Below, in pieces: positions 27,895 through 38,171 of a stretch of 64,000 nucleotides of DNA. This DNA comes from Site-B1 sp963722665. GTDB lineage: Bacteria; Bacteroidota; Bacteroidia; Flavobacteriales; Flavobacteriaceae. The stretch covers positions 47,003 through 111,002 of the forward strand of contig CAVRNW010000025.1 of NCBI GenBank assembly GCA_963722665.1, written 5' to 3'. The notes under the pieces are model-generated. The model was not told where the DNA came from. It ran no database searches and was given only the letters and a program-made list of their open reading frames with translations. Numbering within the stretch: position 1 is the stretch's first letter; every line of letters starts with the position of its first letter. Both the position numbers and the translations under genes were made by a program.

Positions 27895-30738
27895 ATGGAT
27901 ACAAACGCTTTCAAGTTGCGTCATATTGGCCCAAGAGAAGAAGATCAAAATCAAATGTTAAAAGCACTTGGATTGGAAAATATGGACCAACTTATTTATG
28001 AGTCAATCCCCGATGATATTCGCCTTACTAAAGATTTACGGTTGGAAAAAGCAATCAGCGAGCAGGAATATTTAGTACATATTAATGAATTAGGCAAAAA
28101 AAATAAAGTTTACAAAACGTATATTGGATTAGGTTATCATCCAACTATACTTCCAGCAGTCATACAACGAAACATTCTTGAAAATCCGGGTTGGTATACT
28201 GCTTATACGCCGTATCAGGCAGAGATAGCACAAGGCAGACTGGAAGCTCTACTGAATTTCCAGACTATGATCACTGATTTGACTGGAATGGAAATAGCCA
28301 ATGCATCATTATTAGATGAAAGTACTGCTGCTGCTGAAGCTATGAGTTTGTTATTTGCTATCAGGGAACGTGATCAGAAAAAAGAAGAAGTAAATAAATT
28401 CTTTGTGTCCGACGAAATTTTACCGCAAACTCTTTCGGTGTTAAAAACAAGAGCCATCCCTATAGGAATAGAGTTGGTTGTTGGCAATGAAAATGAGTTT
28501 AATTTCTCCGGCGATTTCTTTGGGGCTATTCTTCAATATCCAGGAAAATATGGTCAGATTACCAATATTGAAGCATTTATTACAAAAGCGAATAAAAACA
28601 GAATAAAAGTTGCTGTTGCTGCAGATATAATGAGTTTGATCAAACTAAAAGCTCCGGGAAAATTTGGAGCAGATGTTGTAGTAGGCACTACCCAGCGATT
28701 TGGAATTCCAATGGGCTTTGGTGGTCCACATGCTGCTTATTTTGCAACTAAAGAAGCGTATAAACGTGATCTTCCGGGACGTATAATTGGAGTAACTAAA
28801 GATGCTAATGGCAACAGAGCCTTGCGGATGGCCCTGCAAACCAGAGAGCAACATATAAAAAGAGACAAAGCAACTTCCAATATCTGTACAGCTCAGGTAT
28901 TACTCGCAGTTATGGCTGGGATGTATGCTGTATATCACGGATCTAACGGACTTCAGTTTATAGCTGATAAAATTCATGATTCGGCATCAACTTTAGATTC
29001 AGCTTTACAAAAATTAGGGTTTAAACAAGTTAATTCACATTATTTTGATACACTTCAAATAAAAGCTGATGCTAACAAAATAAAGTCTATTGCCGAAAAA
29101 AATAAAATTAATTTCTACTATCCTGATTCCAATACTGTTTGTATTTCACTGAATGAAGTTACCAGTATTTCAGATTTAAATGATATAATATCGATTTTTG
29201 GTGAGGCTTCAGGAAAAAATACAATACTTATTGAAAGTTTAAATACAGATGATCATATCCCTAAGGGATTAAAAAGAAAATCAGATTTTTTAACTTTGGA
29301 AGTATTCAATTCGCATCATTCAGAAACTGAGTTAATGCGCTACATAAAAAAATTAGAACGTAAAGATCTGTCTTTGAATCACTCCATGATATCTTTAGGA
29401 TCCTGCACAATGAAGTTAAACGCAGCAGCCGAAATGTTACCGTTAAGTATGTACAAATGGGCAAATATTCATCCTTTTGTGCCCTCCTATCAAGCTCAAG
29501 GTTACCTGGAAATGTTAAAGACATTAGAAAACCAATTAACCGAAATTACAGGTTTTGCTGCAACATCTTTACAACCAAATTCAGGAGCTCAAGGAGAATT
29601 TTCTGGCTTAATGGTAATTAAGGCTTATCACGAATCTCGTGGTGATCATCACAGGAACATATGTTTAATTCCATCTTCTGCTCATGGTACAAATCCTGCA
29701 AGTGCTGTAATGGCAGGAATGCAAGTTGTAGTTACAAAATCTACAAATGAAGGTAATATTGATGTAGAAGATTTGAGGGAAAAAGCTGAAATGTACAAAG
29801 ACAACCTTTCTGCATTAATGGTAACATATCCTTCTACTCATGGTGTCTATGAGGCTTCAATTAAAGAAATTACCAAGATCATTCATGATAATGGAGGTCA
29901 GGTCTATATGGATGGCGCCAATATGAACGCTCAGGTAGGATTGACAAATCCAGGGAAGATAGGCGCTGATGTTTGCCACCTCAATTTACATAAGACCTTT
30001 GCAATCCCACATGGTGGGGGTGGTCCAGGAGTTGGCCCAATTTGTGTTGCTAAACAATTAGTTCCATTCCTACCGGGGAATCCTGTTATAAAAACTGGAG
30101 GAGACCAAGCTATTCACGCCGTTTCGGCAGCTCCTTACGGCTCAGCTTTGGTGTGTTTGATCTCCTATGGCTATATTAAAATGTTAGGTGCAAAAGGTTT
30201 AACTGATGCAACTAAAGTGGCTATATTAAATGCTAACTATTTAAAGGAACGACTAGAAGAACATTATCACACTTTATATTCAGGTGAACGAGGTCGTTCT
30301 GCCCATGAGTTAATCGTAGATTGCAGGCCATTTAAGGAACATGGAATTGAAGTTTCTGATATTGCAAAACGATTGATGGATTATGGATTCCATGCTCCGA
30401 CAGTTTCTTTCCCGGTTGCAGGAACACTAATGATAGAACCTACTGAAAGTGAAAGCAAACAGGAAATTGATCGGTTTTGTGATGCCATGATCTCGATAAG
30501 AAAAGAAATTGATACTGCTTCCGCAGAAGATTCAAACAATGTCTTAAAAAATGCGCCACACACTATGGAAATGTTAACATCTGATCACTGGGATCTTCCT
30601 TATTCCAGAGAGCAAGCCGCTTTTCCTTTGGAATTTGTCAAAGACAATAAATTCTGGCCTAGTGTAAGACGAGTTGATGATGCCTATGGTGATAGAAATT
30701 TAATTTGCACCTGTGCTCCAATTGAAGCATATGAATAG
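27895..30738 (+). CDS. gcvP: glycine dehydrogenase (decarboxylating), P protein
   Basis: Single-chain P protein of the glycine cleavage system, 947 aa, normal length for the fused form. It decarboxylates glycine with PLP and passes the aminomethyl group to the lipoyl H protein. The PLP lysine is Lys700 in LNLHKTFAIPHGGGGPG. The N-terminal half (FKLRHIGPREEDQNQML) and the C-terminal half are the two homologous lobes. No gcvT or gcvH lies next to it, and no glycine riboswitch is visible in the short leader. The next gene is on the same strand after 99 bases. Confidence 0.97.
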   Translation: MDTNAFKLRHIGPREEDQNQMLKALGLENMDQLIYESIPDDIRLTKDLRLEKAISEQEYLVHINELGKKNKVYKTYIGLGYHPTILPAVIQRNILENPGWYTAYTPYQAEIAQGRLEALLNFQTMITDLTGMEIANASLLDESTAAAEAMSLLFAIRERDQKKEEVNKFFVSDEILPQTLSVLKTRAIPIGIELVVGNENEFNFSGDFFGAILQYPGKYGQITNIEAFITKANKNRIKVAVAADIMSLIKLKAPGKFGADVVVGTTQRFGIPMGFGGPHAAYFATKEAYKRDLPGRIIGVTKDANGNRALRMALQTREQHIKRDKATSNICTAQVLLAVMAGMYAVYHGSNGLQFIADKIHDSASTLDSALQKLGFKQVNSHYFDTLQIKADANKIKSIAEKNKINFYYPDSNTVCISLNEVTSISDLNDIISIFGEASGKNTILIESLNTDDHIPKGLKRKSDFLTLEVFNSHHSETELMRYIKKLERKDLSLNHSMISLGSCTMKLNAAAEMLPLSMYKWANIHPFVPSYQAQGYLEMLKTLENQLTEITGFAATSLQPNSGAQGEFSGLMVIKAYHESRGDHHRNICLIPSSAHGTNPASAVMAGMQVVVTKSTNEGNIDVEDLREKAEMYKDNLSALMVTYPSTHGVYEASIKEITKIIHDNGGQVYMDGANMNAQVGLTNPGKIGADVCHLNLHKTFAIPHGGGGPGVGPICVAKQLVPFLPGNPVIKTGGDQAIHAVSAAPYGSALVCLISYGYIKMLGAKGLTDATKVAILNANYLKERLEEHYHTLYSGERGRSAHELIVDCRPFKEHGIEVSDIAKRLMDYGFHAPTVSFPVAGTLMIEPTESESKQEIDRFCDAMISIRKEIDTASAEDSNNVLKNAPHTMEMLTSDHWDLPYSREQAAFPLEFVKDNKFWPSVRRVDDAYGDRNLICTCAPIEAYE

Positions 30739-30783
30739 TAAAAAATGTATTTTGGACATCGTAAAAAACAACAAAATTTAAGT

Positions 30784-30811
30784 TTGCATGTTGCTATAAT
30801 GACTAATTTAG
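30784..30811 (+). promoter_or_regulatory. possible promoter before the KAS III gene
   Basis: TTG at 30784-30786 and TAATTTAG at 30804-30811, 17 bases apart; the second box differs from TAnnTTTG at one position. It lies between gcvP and the KAS III gene and would start near 30818. The imperfect second box makes it only suggestive. Confidence 0.4.
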
Positions 30812-30837
30812 CAACTTATTAAATTTTTATTCTTATT

Positions 30838-31896
30838 ATGAATATCAAAATTACCGGCTCAGGATGCTATATTCCTGACATTATAGAGAAAAACGAAGAC
30901 TTTCACCAACATACTTTTTTGAATACAGACGGCACCTCAATTGATTATCCAAATGAGGTAATTGTAGACAAGTTTAAAGCCATTACCGGTATTGCTGAAC
31001 GTCGTTATGCTGAGAAACATTTGGTTAGTTCAGATATAGGTGCGATGGCAGCAGAACGCGCTATTAGAGATGCTAATATAGACCCTGAAGAACTAGATTA
31101 TATTATAGTGGCTCATAATTTTGGCGATGTAAGAGCAAATACCATTCAAAGTGATATTCTACCCTGTTTAGCTTCCAGAATAAAGTATAGTTTACGTATT
31201 AAAAATCCAAAGTGTGTTGCATACGATATTCTTTTTGGTTGTCCCGGTTGGATCGAAGGTGTTATCCAAGCACAGGCCTTTATTAAAGCTGGAATGGCTA
31301 AAAAATGTCTGGTTATAGGAACAGAAACTTTATCTAGAGTCGTGGACAAACATGACAGGGATTCTATGATCTATTCGGATGGAGCGGGAGCAACTGTTAT
31401 AGAGGCAACAGATGAAAAAGGTGGTATATTATCACATGAAACAGGATCCTTTACCTATGACGAAGCTTATTATCTCCATTTTGGATGCTCTAACAATCCT
31501 GAATTAGGTAAGGACACACGTTATATAAAGATGGATGGTCGAAAAATATATGAATTCGCCTTAAATAATGTTCCACTGGCTATGAAAGATTGTTTGGATA
31601 AAAGCGGAGTAGACATTCATGATGTTAAAAAAATACTCATTCATCAGGCTAACGAAAAAATGGATGAAGCTATTGTAAAACGTTTTTACCGACTATATAA
31701 AACACCTATGCCGGAAGATATTATGCCAATGAGCATCCATAAATTAGGTAATAGTTCGGTGGCTACTGTTCCTACCCTATTCGATCTAATAAAAAATAAC
31801 AAATTAGAAAAACACAGGCTCAATAAAGGTGATGTTATTATATTTGCAAGTGTTGGTGCAGGAATGCACATTAATGCAATTACTTACCAATTATAG
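30838..31896 (+). CDS. 3-oxoacyl-ACP synthase III (KAS III) family protein
   Basis: Thiolase-fold condensing enzyme of the FabH/KAS III type, 352 aa. Cys135 (FGCPGW), His269 (IHQAN) and Asn305 (LGNSSV) form the catalytic triad. The protein probably joins an acyl-CoA or acyl starter to malonyl-ACP, but fatty-acid initiation is not certain. The methyltransferase and glycosyltransferase that follow suggest a specialised lipid role. The starter pocket cannot be read from sequence alone. Confidence 0.9.
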   Translation: MNIKITGSGCYIPDIIEKNEDFHQHTFLNTDGTSIDYPNEVIVDKFKAITGIAERRYAEKHLVSSDIGAMAAERAIRDANIDPEELDYIIVAHNFGDVRANTIQSDILPCLASRIKYSLRIKNPKCVAYDILFGCPGWIEGVIQAQAFIKAGMAKKCLVIGTETLSRVVDKHDRDSMIYSDGAGATVIEATDEKGGILSHETGSFTYDEAYYLHFGCSNNPELGKDTRYIKMDGRKIYEFALNNVPLAMKDCLDKSGVDIHDVKKILIHQANEKMDEAIVKRFYRLYKTPMPEDIMPMSIHKLGNSSVATVPTLFDLIKNNKLEKHRLNKGDVIIFASVGAGMHINAITYQL

Positions 31897-31943
31897 CTTT
31901 TAATTAATATTTTAATAGATTTCCGAAAATCCGGGAGCCAACA

Positions 31944-32471
31944 ATGTACGAAGGTAAATTTCCGCACAAAAGATATAAACTTACATTACAATTCTTAAAG
32001 GAACATATTCCTAAATCCTCTAACATATTAGATCTTGGTATTGAAAATCCATTCTCTAAAGTTATGAATGAAAATGGATATAAGGTCAAAAACACAAAAG
32101 GTGAAGATCTTGATATGGATACATCTTCAATATTAAATTCTGATGCTGAAGTTGTAACTGCCTTTGAGATATTCGAACATTTACTCTCTCCTTTTACTGT
32201 TCTACAGGATATTAAGGCCAATAAATTAGTTGTCAGCGTTCCTTTAAAATTATGGTTTGCCTCCGCATATAGAAGTAAAACTGATAAATGGGATAGACAT
32301 TATCACGAGTTTGAAGACTGGCAGTTTGATTGGTTACTGGAAAAGACAGGATGGACCGTAAAGGCCAGAAAAAAATGGACCAATCCAACAAAAAAAATTG
32401 GCATCCGGCCAATTTTACGATGGTTTATACCACGATACTACATAGTTTATGCGGAAAGAGATCCCAAGTGA
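31944..32471 (+). CDS. class I SAM-dependent methyltransferase-like protein
   Basis: A 175-residue protein with a Rossmann-type methyltransferase fold. The SAM-binding loop is reduced to ILDLGIENPFS at residues ~28-38, the acidic residue after strand two is in GEDLDM, and EIFEHLLSP resembles post-motif I. VSVPLKLWFAS precedes a His-rich HYHEFEDWQ. This variant of a glycine-rich loop (DLGIEN for DxGxGxG) may alter activity. It sits 47 bases after the KAS III gene and just before the glycosyltransferase. Substrate unknown. Confidence 0.8.
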   Translation: MYEGKFPHKRYKLTLQFLKEHIPKSSNILDLGIENPFSKVMNENGYKVKNTKGEDLDMDTSSILNSDAEVVTAFEIFEHLLSPFTVLQDIKANKLVVSVPLKLWFASAYRSKTDKWDRHYHEFEDWQFDWLLEKTGWTVKARKKWTNPTKKIGIRPILRWFIPRYYIVYAERDPK

Positions 32472-32532
32472 CAAAATCAAAATCGTTTAACTTAAATTTG
32501 GAATTTGGAATTTTAATATTGAAATTTCAAGA

Positions 32533-33382
32533 ATGAACATATACATTGTCATTCCGGCTCATAATGAAGAGGACCATTTAGCATTAATGCTCGAGTCTTT
32601 GGCTAATCAGACTAACCTACCCAAAAAAGTTGTTGTAGTCAATGATAATTCTACCGACAGTACTTCTGAAATTATCTCGAAATTTGTCCATAAATACGAT
32701 TGGATCATCATCTAAAAAAATAACTTCATCTGCTTCCCATAAACCGGGAAGTAAAGTAATCCAGGCTTTTAAAAAAGGTCTGGAAACATTGGATGACAAA
32801 TTTGATATCATTTGTAAATTTGATGCAGACATCATTCTTCCCGATAATTATCTGGAAAGTTTGGTAGATCTCTTTACTTCTGATGAAAAAATAGGAATTG
32901 CCGGTGGATTAGCTTTTATTGAAAAAGATGGTAAATGGGTTTACGAAACCATCGCATCTAAGGACCATGTTCGCGGCCCTTTTAAAGCTTATAGAAAATC
33001 ATGTTTTCATCAAATTGGCGGATTAAAAGAATCCATTGGCTGGGATACTGCTGATGTGTTATTAGCCCAATACTATGGCTGGAAAGTGAAAACAGACAGA
33101 AGCTTGCACGTTAAACATTTGAAGCCTACGGGCAAGACCTATCATAAAAATGCTAGATATGTATCTGGCGAAGCATTGTATAAAATGCGTTATGGATTTA
33201 TTCTAACTTTACTTTCTGCAGTTAAAAGTGCTATAAATAAAGGCAGTTCGTCATATTTTTTTAATACGATAATAGGTTATTTTTTAGCTAAAAAGAAAGA
33301 CATAGAATTTATTGTAACGGAAGACCAGGGAACTTTCATTAGAAAACTTCGTTGGCGAAATATATTCAAAAAACTATTCTAA
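32533..33382 (+). CDS. family 2 glycosyltransferase (one frameshift)
   Basis: GT-A glycosyltransferase of 282 aa once one extra base near 32715 (a T before the A run, in DWIII / KKITSS) is removed. The N-terminal strand and loop IVIPAHNEED and the donor-site region VVVNDNSTDST are in the first frame. The metal-binding D-x-D is FDAD in the second frame, and GWDTAD follows where acceptor binding is expected. No membrane segment is evident. It closes a three-gene cassette with KAS III and methyltransferase. The nucleotide sugar is unknown. Whether the frameshift is real cannot be judged here. Confidence 0.85.
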
Positions 33383-35046
33383 TCTAAAACCGCTTCTATT
33401 GGTTTGCCAATCGCCCCATTAGGAAAACTGATGTTCAACAATGCTGAAATTGTTGGAGCTAGATCTGTTATCTGTACCAGTGCCACCGAACTTCCTATTT
33501 TTATACCGTTTCCATAAAATAGTAAGGGAACATGAGTATCGTAATTAAATCCTGAACCATGAGTTGAACCGGTTTTGCCATAAGATATTACTGCCGGATC
33601 TAAAACATACAAGACATCTCCCGAACGTTTTTGATTAAACCCTTTTTGCAATAACGCTTCCACTCCATTATCAAAAAATACACTGCTCATGGTTGTTGCG
33701 GTATAGGCCTTGTCTATATGCTTGTAGTTTATGATCTCATTCACGATATCTTCCTGAACATCATCTAAATCCAGATCCAATAAAGCAAGTTTACTTTTAT
33801 TTAAAAATATTTGATTATTACTTATACTTTCAATCAAATCTGACGATCCATATTTTTTTGTAACAAATTCTTTTACCCTAGTTCTAAATGAAGTAGAATC
33901 AAAATAATCTGCCGGAATATGGACACTTTGTAAATATGCCGGAACATCAACAGCACCATGATCGGCCGTTAAAAATACTGTGTAGTTTCCTTTTCCAACC
34001 TTAGCATCCAATTCATTCAATAAGCGCTCAATCTCTTTATCCAAACGGATATAAACATCTTCTATTTCCTTAGAATTCACACCAAAATTATGACCTATAT
34101 AATCTGGACTTGAATAACTTATTGCTAGGAAATCGGTATCTGAGTCTTTTCCCAATTCTTCACCTTCTATAGCTGCCAGGGCAAAATCTGTGGTGAGGTT
34201 ATTACCGTAAGGTGTTGATTTTAGAATATCAAACCCATTGTTGTAGTCTTTTAATTTTAACAGATCATATGGAAATGTTGGAGTTATCTGACCATTAAAT
34301 CCGCCCTCAAAGTTATTAAGATCACTTCCACTTTCTGTATAAGTATCAATATCATAAAACGTGTCCCAGGTTTTAAAGTAACTTTCTGCAATATCAGAAT
34401 CATTGAATTTTTTCACCCATTTTGGCAATTCATCCATGTAAAATGAACTTGTAATCCAATTGCCTTCATCCAAACCGTGAAACCAATAGGCTGCATTTGC
34501 CGAATGACCTGCAGGTAATGCAGCTGCTCTGTCTTTTAAAGCAATTCCAATTACTTTTCCTCGCATTTGAGTTGCCATTCTAAGCTCATCTGTTACAGTT
34601 GAAACCATCATTCTTTGTGGTGATACCTTACCCGATTCACTTGTTGTTCCAACCGGAAGATAATTGTCATCTGTTACACAATAAATAAATTTCTTAGTTT
34701 GTTTATCAAACCAATTGTTTGAAATTATTCCATGATATTTTGGAGTTGTTCCGGTATAAACTGAAGCGTGTCCGGGCCCCGTATAAGTCGGTATGTAGTT
34801 AAACTGAGTGTTCGTACAATTAAAACCCTCCTTTATCAGCCTTTTAAATCCGCCATTCCCATATTTGGAATCAAATCTAGTTAAATAGTCATATCGCATC
34901 TGATCTACTACTATACCAACGACCAATTTTGGTTTAGGTTGCTGAATTTGATCTTCTGGAGTTGAATGGCTTTTAATAACGCCTCCATGGGCATTACATG
35001 CTAATAATGTGAAAATTGCTAAAATTTGGAATGTGATTTTTTTCAT
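33379..35046 (-). CDS. PafA-like alkaline phosphatase
   Basis: Alkaline phosphatase superfamily enzyme, 555 aa, close to the Elizabethkingia PafA type. An N-terminal signal (MKKITFQILAIFTLLAC) ends in a Cys that could be lipidated. The first metal Asp lies in VVDQMRYDYL, the nucleophile Thr in YIPTYTGPGHAS (residues ~87-98) and SNNWFDK follows. TADHGAVDVPAY and a late THGSGFNYDTHVPLLFYGNG complete the zinc site. It hydrolyses phosphate monoesters in the periplasm. It overlaps the end of the glycosyltransferase gene by four bases, tail to tail. Confidence 0.92.
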   Translation of the reverse strand: MKKITFQILAIFTLLACNAHGGVIKSHSTPEDQIQQPKPKLVVGIVVDQMRYDYLTRFDSKYGNGGFKRLIKEGFNCTNTQFNYIPTYTGPGHASVYTGTTPKYHGIISNNWFDKQTKKFIYCVTDDNYLPVGTTSESGKVSPQRMMVSTVTDELRMATQMRGKVIGIALKDRAAALPAGHSANAAYWFHGLDEGNWITSSFYMDELPKWVKKFNDSDIAESYFKTWDTFYDIDTYTESGSDLNNFEGGFNGQITPTFPYDLLKLKDYNNGFDILKSTPYGNNLTTDFALAAIEGEELGKDSDTDFLAISYSSPDYIGHNFGVNSKEIEDVYIRLDKEIERLLNELDAKVGKGNYTVFLTADHGAVDVPAYLQSVHIPADYFDSTSFRTRVKEFVTKKYGSSDLIESISNNQIFLNKSKLALLDLDLDDVQEDIVNEIINYKHIDKAYTATTMSSVFFDNGVEALLQKGFNQKRSGDVLYVLDPAVISYGKTGSTHGSGFNYDTHVPLLFYGNGIKIGSSVALVQITDLAPTISALLNISFPNGAIGKPIEAVLD

Positions 35047-35156
35047 CTTGTGAATTGTAATACGGACAAAAATAGGGTTTTTTATATTTCCTTTATTTAA
35101 AATAATAGTTAAATATCTAGTGTTATTTTTTACTTTAGCAGATGTAAAAAATCTTT

Positions 35157-35894
35157 ATGAAATACCTTCACAGTATTGGAGTTTATTTTATCATGTTGGT
35201 GGAAATCTTCAGAAAGCCAACAAAATGGTCATTTATGCGTGGTTTAATTTTTAAGGAAATTGACGATCTCATAATTGGTTCTCTGGGTATTGTTGCATTT
35301 ATCTCATTTTTCGTTGGGGGAGTTGTAACTATCCAAACTGCATTAAATATTGACAATCCTTTAATTCCAAAAACATTGGTAGGATTTGCAACCAGACAAT
35401 CTATTATCTTAGAATTTGCTCCCACATTTATTTCCATAATCATGGCTGGTAAAGTTGGTTCCTTTATTACTTCGAGTATTGGAACTATGAGAGTGACCGA
35501 GCAAATAGATGCCTTAGAGGTCATGGGAATAAATGCAATTAATTATCTGGTATTTCCAAAATTCATAGCATTGTTATTTTATCCATTTGTTATTTCCATA
35601 GCCATGTTTTTAGGTGTTTTGGGTGGTTTAGCTGCATGTGTTTATGGTGGATTCACAACCATGGATGATTATATCACAGGTGTTCAAATGGATTTTAATC
35701 CGTTCCACGTTACATATGCTTTCATCAAGACATTGGTTTTTGCTGTTCTGTTAGCTACTATTCCATCGTACCATGGATTTTATATGGAAGGTGGAGCATT
35801 GGAAGTAGGTAAGGCCAGTACGACATCATTTGTCTGGACAAGTGTGATGATCATACTTGTAAATTATATTCTAACTTCAATGTTGTTAAGCTGA
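35157..35894 (+). CDS. MlaE family ABC transporter permease
   Basis: Permease of the MlaE type, 245 aa, with about five hydrophobic helices. Motifs QTALNID near residue 60, then APTFISIIMAGKVGSFITSSIGTMRVTEQIDALEVMG, are the family signature and coupling helix. It belongs to the Mla or Ttg-like system that moves phospholipid between the membranes. Its ATPase begins at the stop codon (TGATGA overlap). No MlaD-type substrate-binding gene lies beside it, so the partner must be elsewhere. Confidence 0.93.
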   Translation: MKYLHSIGVYFIMLVEIFRKPTKWSFMRGLIFKEIDDLIIGSLGIVAFISFFVGGVVTIQTALNIDNPLIPKTLVGFATRQSIILEFAPTFISIIMAGKVGSFITSSIGTMRVTEQIDALEVMGINAINYLVFPKFIALLFYPFVISIAMFLGVLGGLAACVYGGFTTMDDYITGVQMDFNPFHVTYAFIKTLVFAVLLATIPSYHGFYMEGGALEVGKASTTSFVWTSVMIILVNYILTSMLLS

Positions 35895-36661
35895 TGATAA
35901 TAGTTGAAAATTTGCATAAATCTTTTGGTGATGCACATGTTTTAAATGGCATAAGCACAACCTTTGAGCCGGGAAAAACCAATTTGATCATTGGGCAGAG
36001 TGGATCAGGGAAAACTGTGTTTATGAAATGTCTTTTAGGATTGCTCAGACCAGATGAAGGAAAAATTATATATGACGGTAGATTATACTCTGATTTGACA
36101 GTGGATGAAAGAAGAAATTTGAGAGCGGAAATGGGTATGGTCTTTCAGGGAAGTGCCCTATTTGATTCTATGACCATTGAAGAGAACGTCATGTTCCCTT
36201 TGCAAATGTTTACTAAAAAAAGTAAGAGTGAAATGCAGGACAGAGTTGATTTTGTCTTGGATAGGGTTCACTTACAAGATGCGCATAAGAAATATCCGAG
36301 TGAGGCTTCTGGTGGTATGAAAAAACGGGCAGCCATCGCAAGGGCCATTGTAAACAATCCAAAATATTTGTTTTGCGATGAACCTAACTCGGGACTGGAC
36401 CCCAATACGGCCATTGTTATAGATAACCTGATTCAGGAAATTACCGATGAATATAATATTACAACTGTAATTAACTCACATGACATGAATTCAGTCATGG
36501 AAATTGGAGAAAAGATAGTATTCTTAAAAAATGGCGTAAAGGAATGGGAAGGAACCAATGAAACCATTTTCAAAACAGATAATGAAGCCATCACCAATTT
36601 TGTTTACTCCTCTGAGCTATTTAAAAAAGTAAGAAAACTATATATAGAAGAAGACCAATAA
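35894..36661 (+). CDS. MlaF-type ABC transporter ATP-binding protein
   Basis: ATPase of 255 aa that pairs with the MlaE permease. Walker A GQSGSGKTV at residues ~36-44, Q loop GMVFQGS, ABC signature ASGGMKKR, Walker B YLFCDEPNSGLDP and switch His in INSHD are all present. The C-terminal part contains the extra helix typical of the lipid-type ATPases. The start codon overlaps the permease stop by one base, so translation is likely coupled. It ends next to the convergent DUF389 gene. Confidence 0.94.
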   Translation: MIIVENLHKSFGDAHVLNGISTTFEPGKTNLIIGQSGSGKTVFMKCLLGLLRPDEGKIIYDGRLYSDLTVDERRNLRAEMGMVFQGSALFDSMTIEENVMFPLQMFTKKSKSEMQDRVDFVLDRVHLQDAHKKYPSEASGGMKKRAAIARAIVNNPKYLFCDEPNSGLDPNTAIVIDNLIQEITDEYNITTVINSHDMNSVMEIGEKIVFLKNGVKEWEGTNETIFKTDNEAITNFVYSSELFKKVRKLYIEEDQ

Positions 36662-38137
36662 TCATTTGCGTCTTAAAGTAATCTTATCTGTTTTTAATTC
36701 CTTTTTAACCCAATCTCCTAGTTGTTTTTCTTTAGCCACAACTAAGCTATCTTTTAATCCTGATTTCCACTTTACGTAGACAACATTTATTGTATCCACT
36801 TTTATAAAATCATTAGATTCCAGCATTTTTGCATAACTAAAGTACTCTAGATCACTAAATCTAACTTTCGCATCTCGGGCAAAAGAGGAAAAATGAACGC
36901 CTTCACTTTTTGCTTCAATCAGTTCATTAAGTGATAGAATCTCATTCTTTAAATCCTCTACTTGTAGTTGCAATCCACTTATAACATTTTTGCTTTCCTT
37001 TAATTCATCGCGTGCGTCTTGATAAGCATTTGAAATAAGATCATAACTCTTGGTATCACTTCCTTTAATTTTTAGCGTAACCTCCCTTAGATTGGGATAC
37101 TCCGGATTATTACTTAATTCATTAAGAAAATCTTGTTTTGTAGCTTCAGAAATTTCATTAAAAAAATTCAAGGATAAAGTTTGACCATGAAAATCCTTAT
37201 CAAAATTCATGAGTTGAAGGGCATCATTTGGTTTTACTTCGTTGTCAATAAACTTAGTTATTTGATTATCAAATCTTGACTCCTTATATACATTCCAAAA
37301 GGTCCACACAGCAGGAATCATAACGACAACTGCCAATAAAGTTGCAATTCTGGATATTCTGTTTCGTTTTTTTGACCCAACATATTTAAGCATTGGAAAG
37401 CGCAATAATTTCAATACTAGAAACGTAGCCAAACCAATAAAGATGGTATTGATGATAAACAAATACATGGCACCTGCGGCATACTTAAACCCTTCAGGTC
37501 CAGCCTTAGCCAATCCATAACCCACCGTACAAAGTGGTGGCATTAAAGCTGTAGCAATAGCTACCCCGAATATCACAGATGCTATGGTACCTTTCTTGGT
37601 CCTTGCAATTATTAAAGCTAATCCACCAAAAAAAGCTATTAAAACATCCCGAATGTCTGGTTTTGTTCTTGCCAATAATTCGGAAGAATCTTCACGTAAC
37701 GGAAAAAATTCAAAAAATAAATAAGCGGTTAGTACACTAAGAACAACCATCACACCAAAATTGATCAAAGATTTCCTTAAGGTATCAATGTCATTAATTG
37801 CAATGGACATTCCTATCCCTAAAATGGGACCCATTAGTGGAGAAATTAACATGGCTCCAATTACTACAGCAGTAGAATTGGCATTAAGTCCAACGGAAGC
37901 AACAAAAATAGAGCAAATTAATATCCAGGCAGTTGCCCCTTTAAACGGAATGTCCGATTTAATTGCGGCAACAGTGGCATCTCTGTCAGTATCATGATGA
38001 AAATCAAGAAGTTCCCTAAAGAAGGTCCTGGTACTTCCCCATAAATCCTTGGCATCTTTTTTTATTGCTTCTTTAGATTGATCTACAGCTTCATCTTTTG
38101 CTTTTTCTTGTTCAATATTTAATTTACTTTCTTCCAT
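36662..38137 (-). CDS. DUF389 membrane protein
   Basis: Integral membrane protein of 491 aa. Residues ~60-255 form the DUF389 domain, with at least five hydrophobic helices and the motifs STAVVIGAMLISPLMGPI and ALMPPLCTVGYGLA. After a further helix (~265-285) comes a periplasmic or cytosolic tail with a coiled-coil stretch (~385-415). The domain is widespread, and its function is unknown. It is convergent with mlaF and its stop lies next to the mlaF stop with no gap. The downstream gene on the same strand is the GDP-mannose enzyme. Confidence 0.88.
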   Translation of the reverse strand: MEESKLNIEQEKAKDEAVDQSKEAIKKDAKDLWGSTRTFFRELLDFHHDTDRDATVAAIKSDIPFKGATAWILICSIFVASVGLNANSTAVVIGAMLISPLMGPILGIGMSIAINDIDTLRKSLINFGVMVVLSVLTAYLFFEFFPLREDSSELLARTKPDIRDVLIAFFGGLALIIARTKKGTIASVIFGVAIATALMPPLCTVGYGLAKAGPEGFKYAAGAMYLFIINTIFIGLATFLVLKLLRFPMLKYVGSKKRNRISRIATLLAVVVMIPAVWTFWNVYKESRFDNQITKFIDNEVKPNDALQLMNFDKDFHGQTLSLNFFNEISEATKQDFLNELSNNPEYPNLREVTLKIKGSDTKSYDLISNAYQDARDELKESKNVISGLQLQVEDLKNEILSLNELIEAKSEGVHFSSFARDAKVRFSDLEYFSYAKMLESNDFIKVDTINVVYVKWKSGLKDSLVVAKEKQLGDWVKKELKTDKITLRRK

Positions 38138-38171
38138 TTTATCAATTAATTCTGATATTAAAAGTTAAGAA

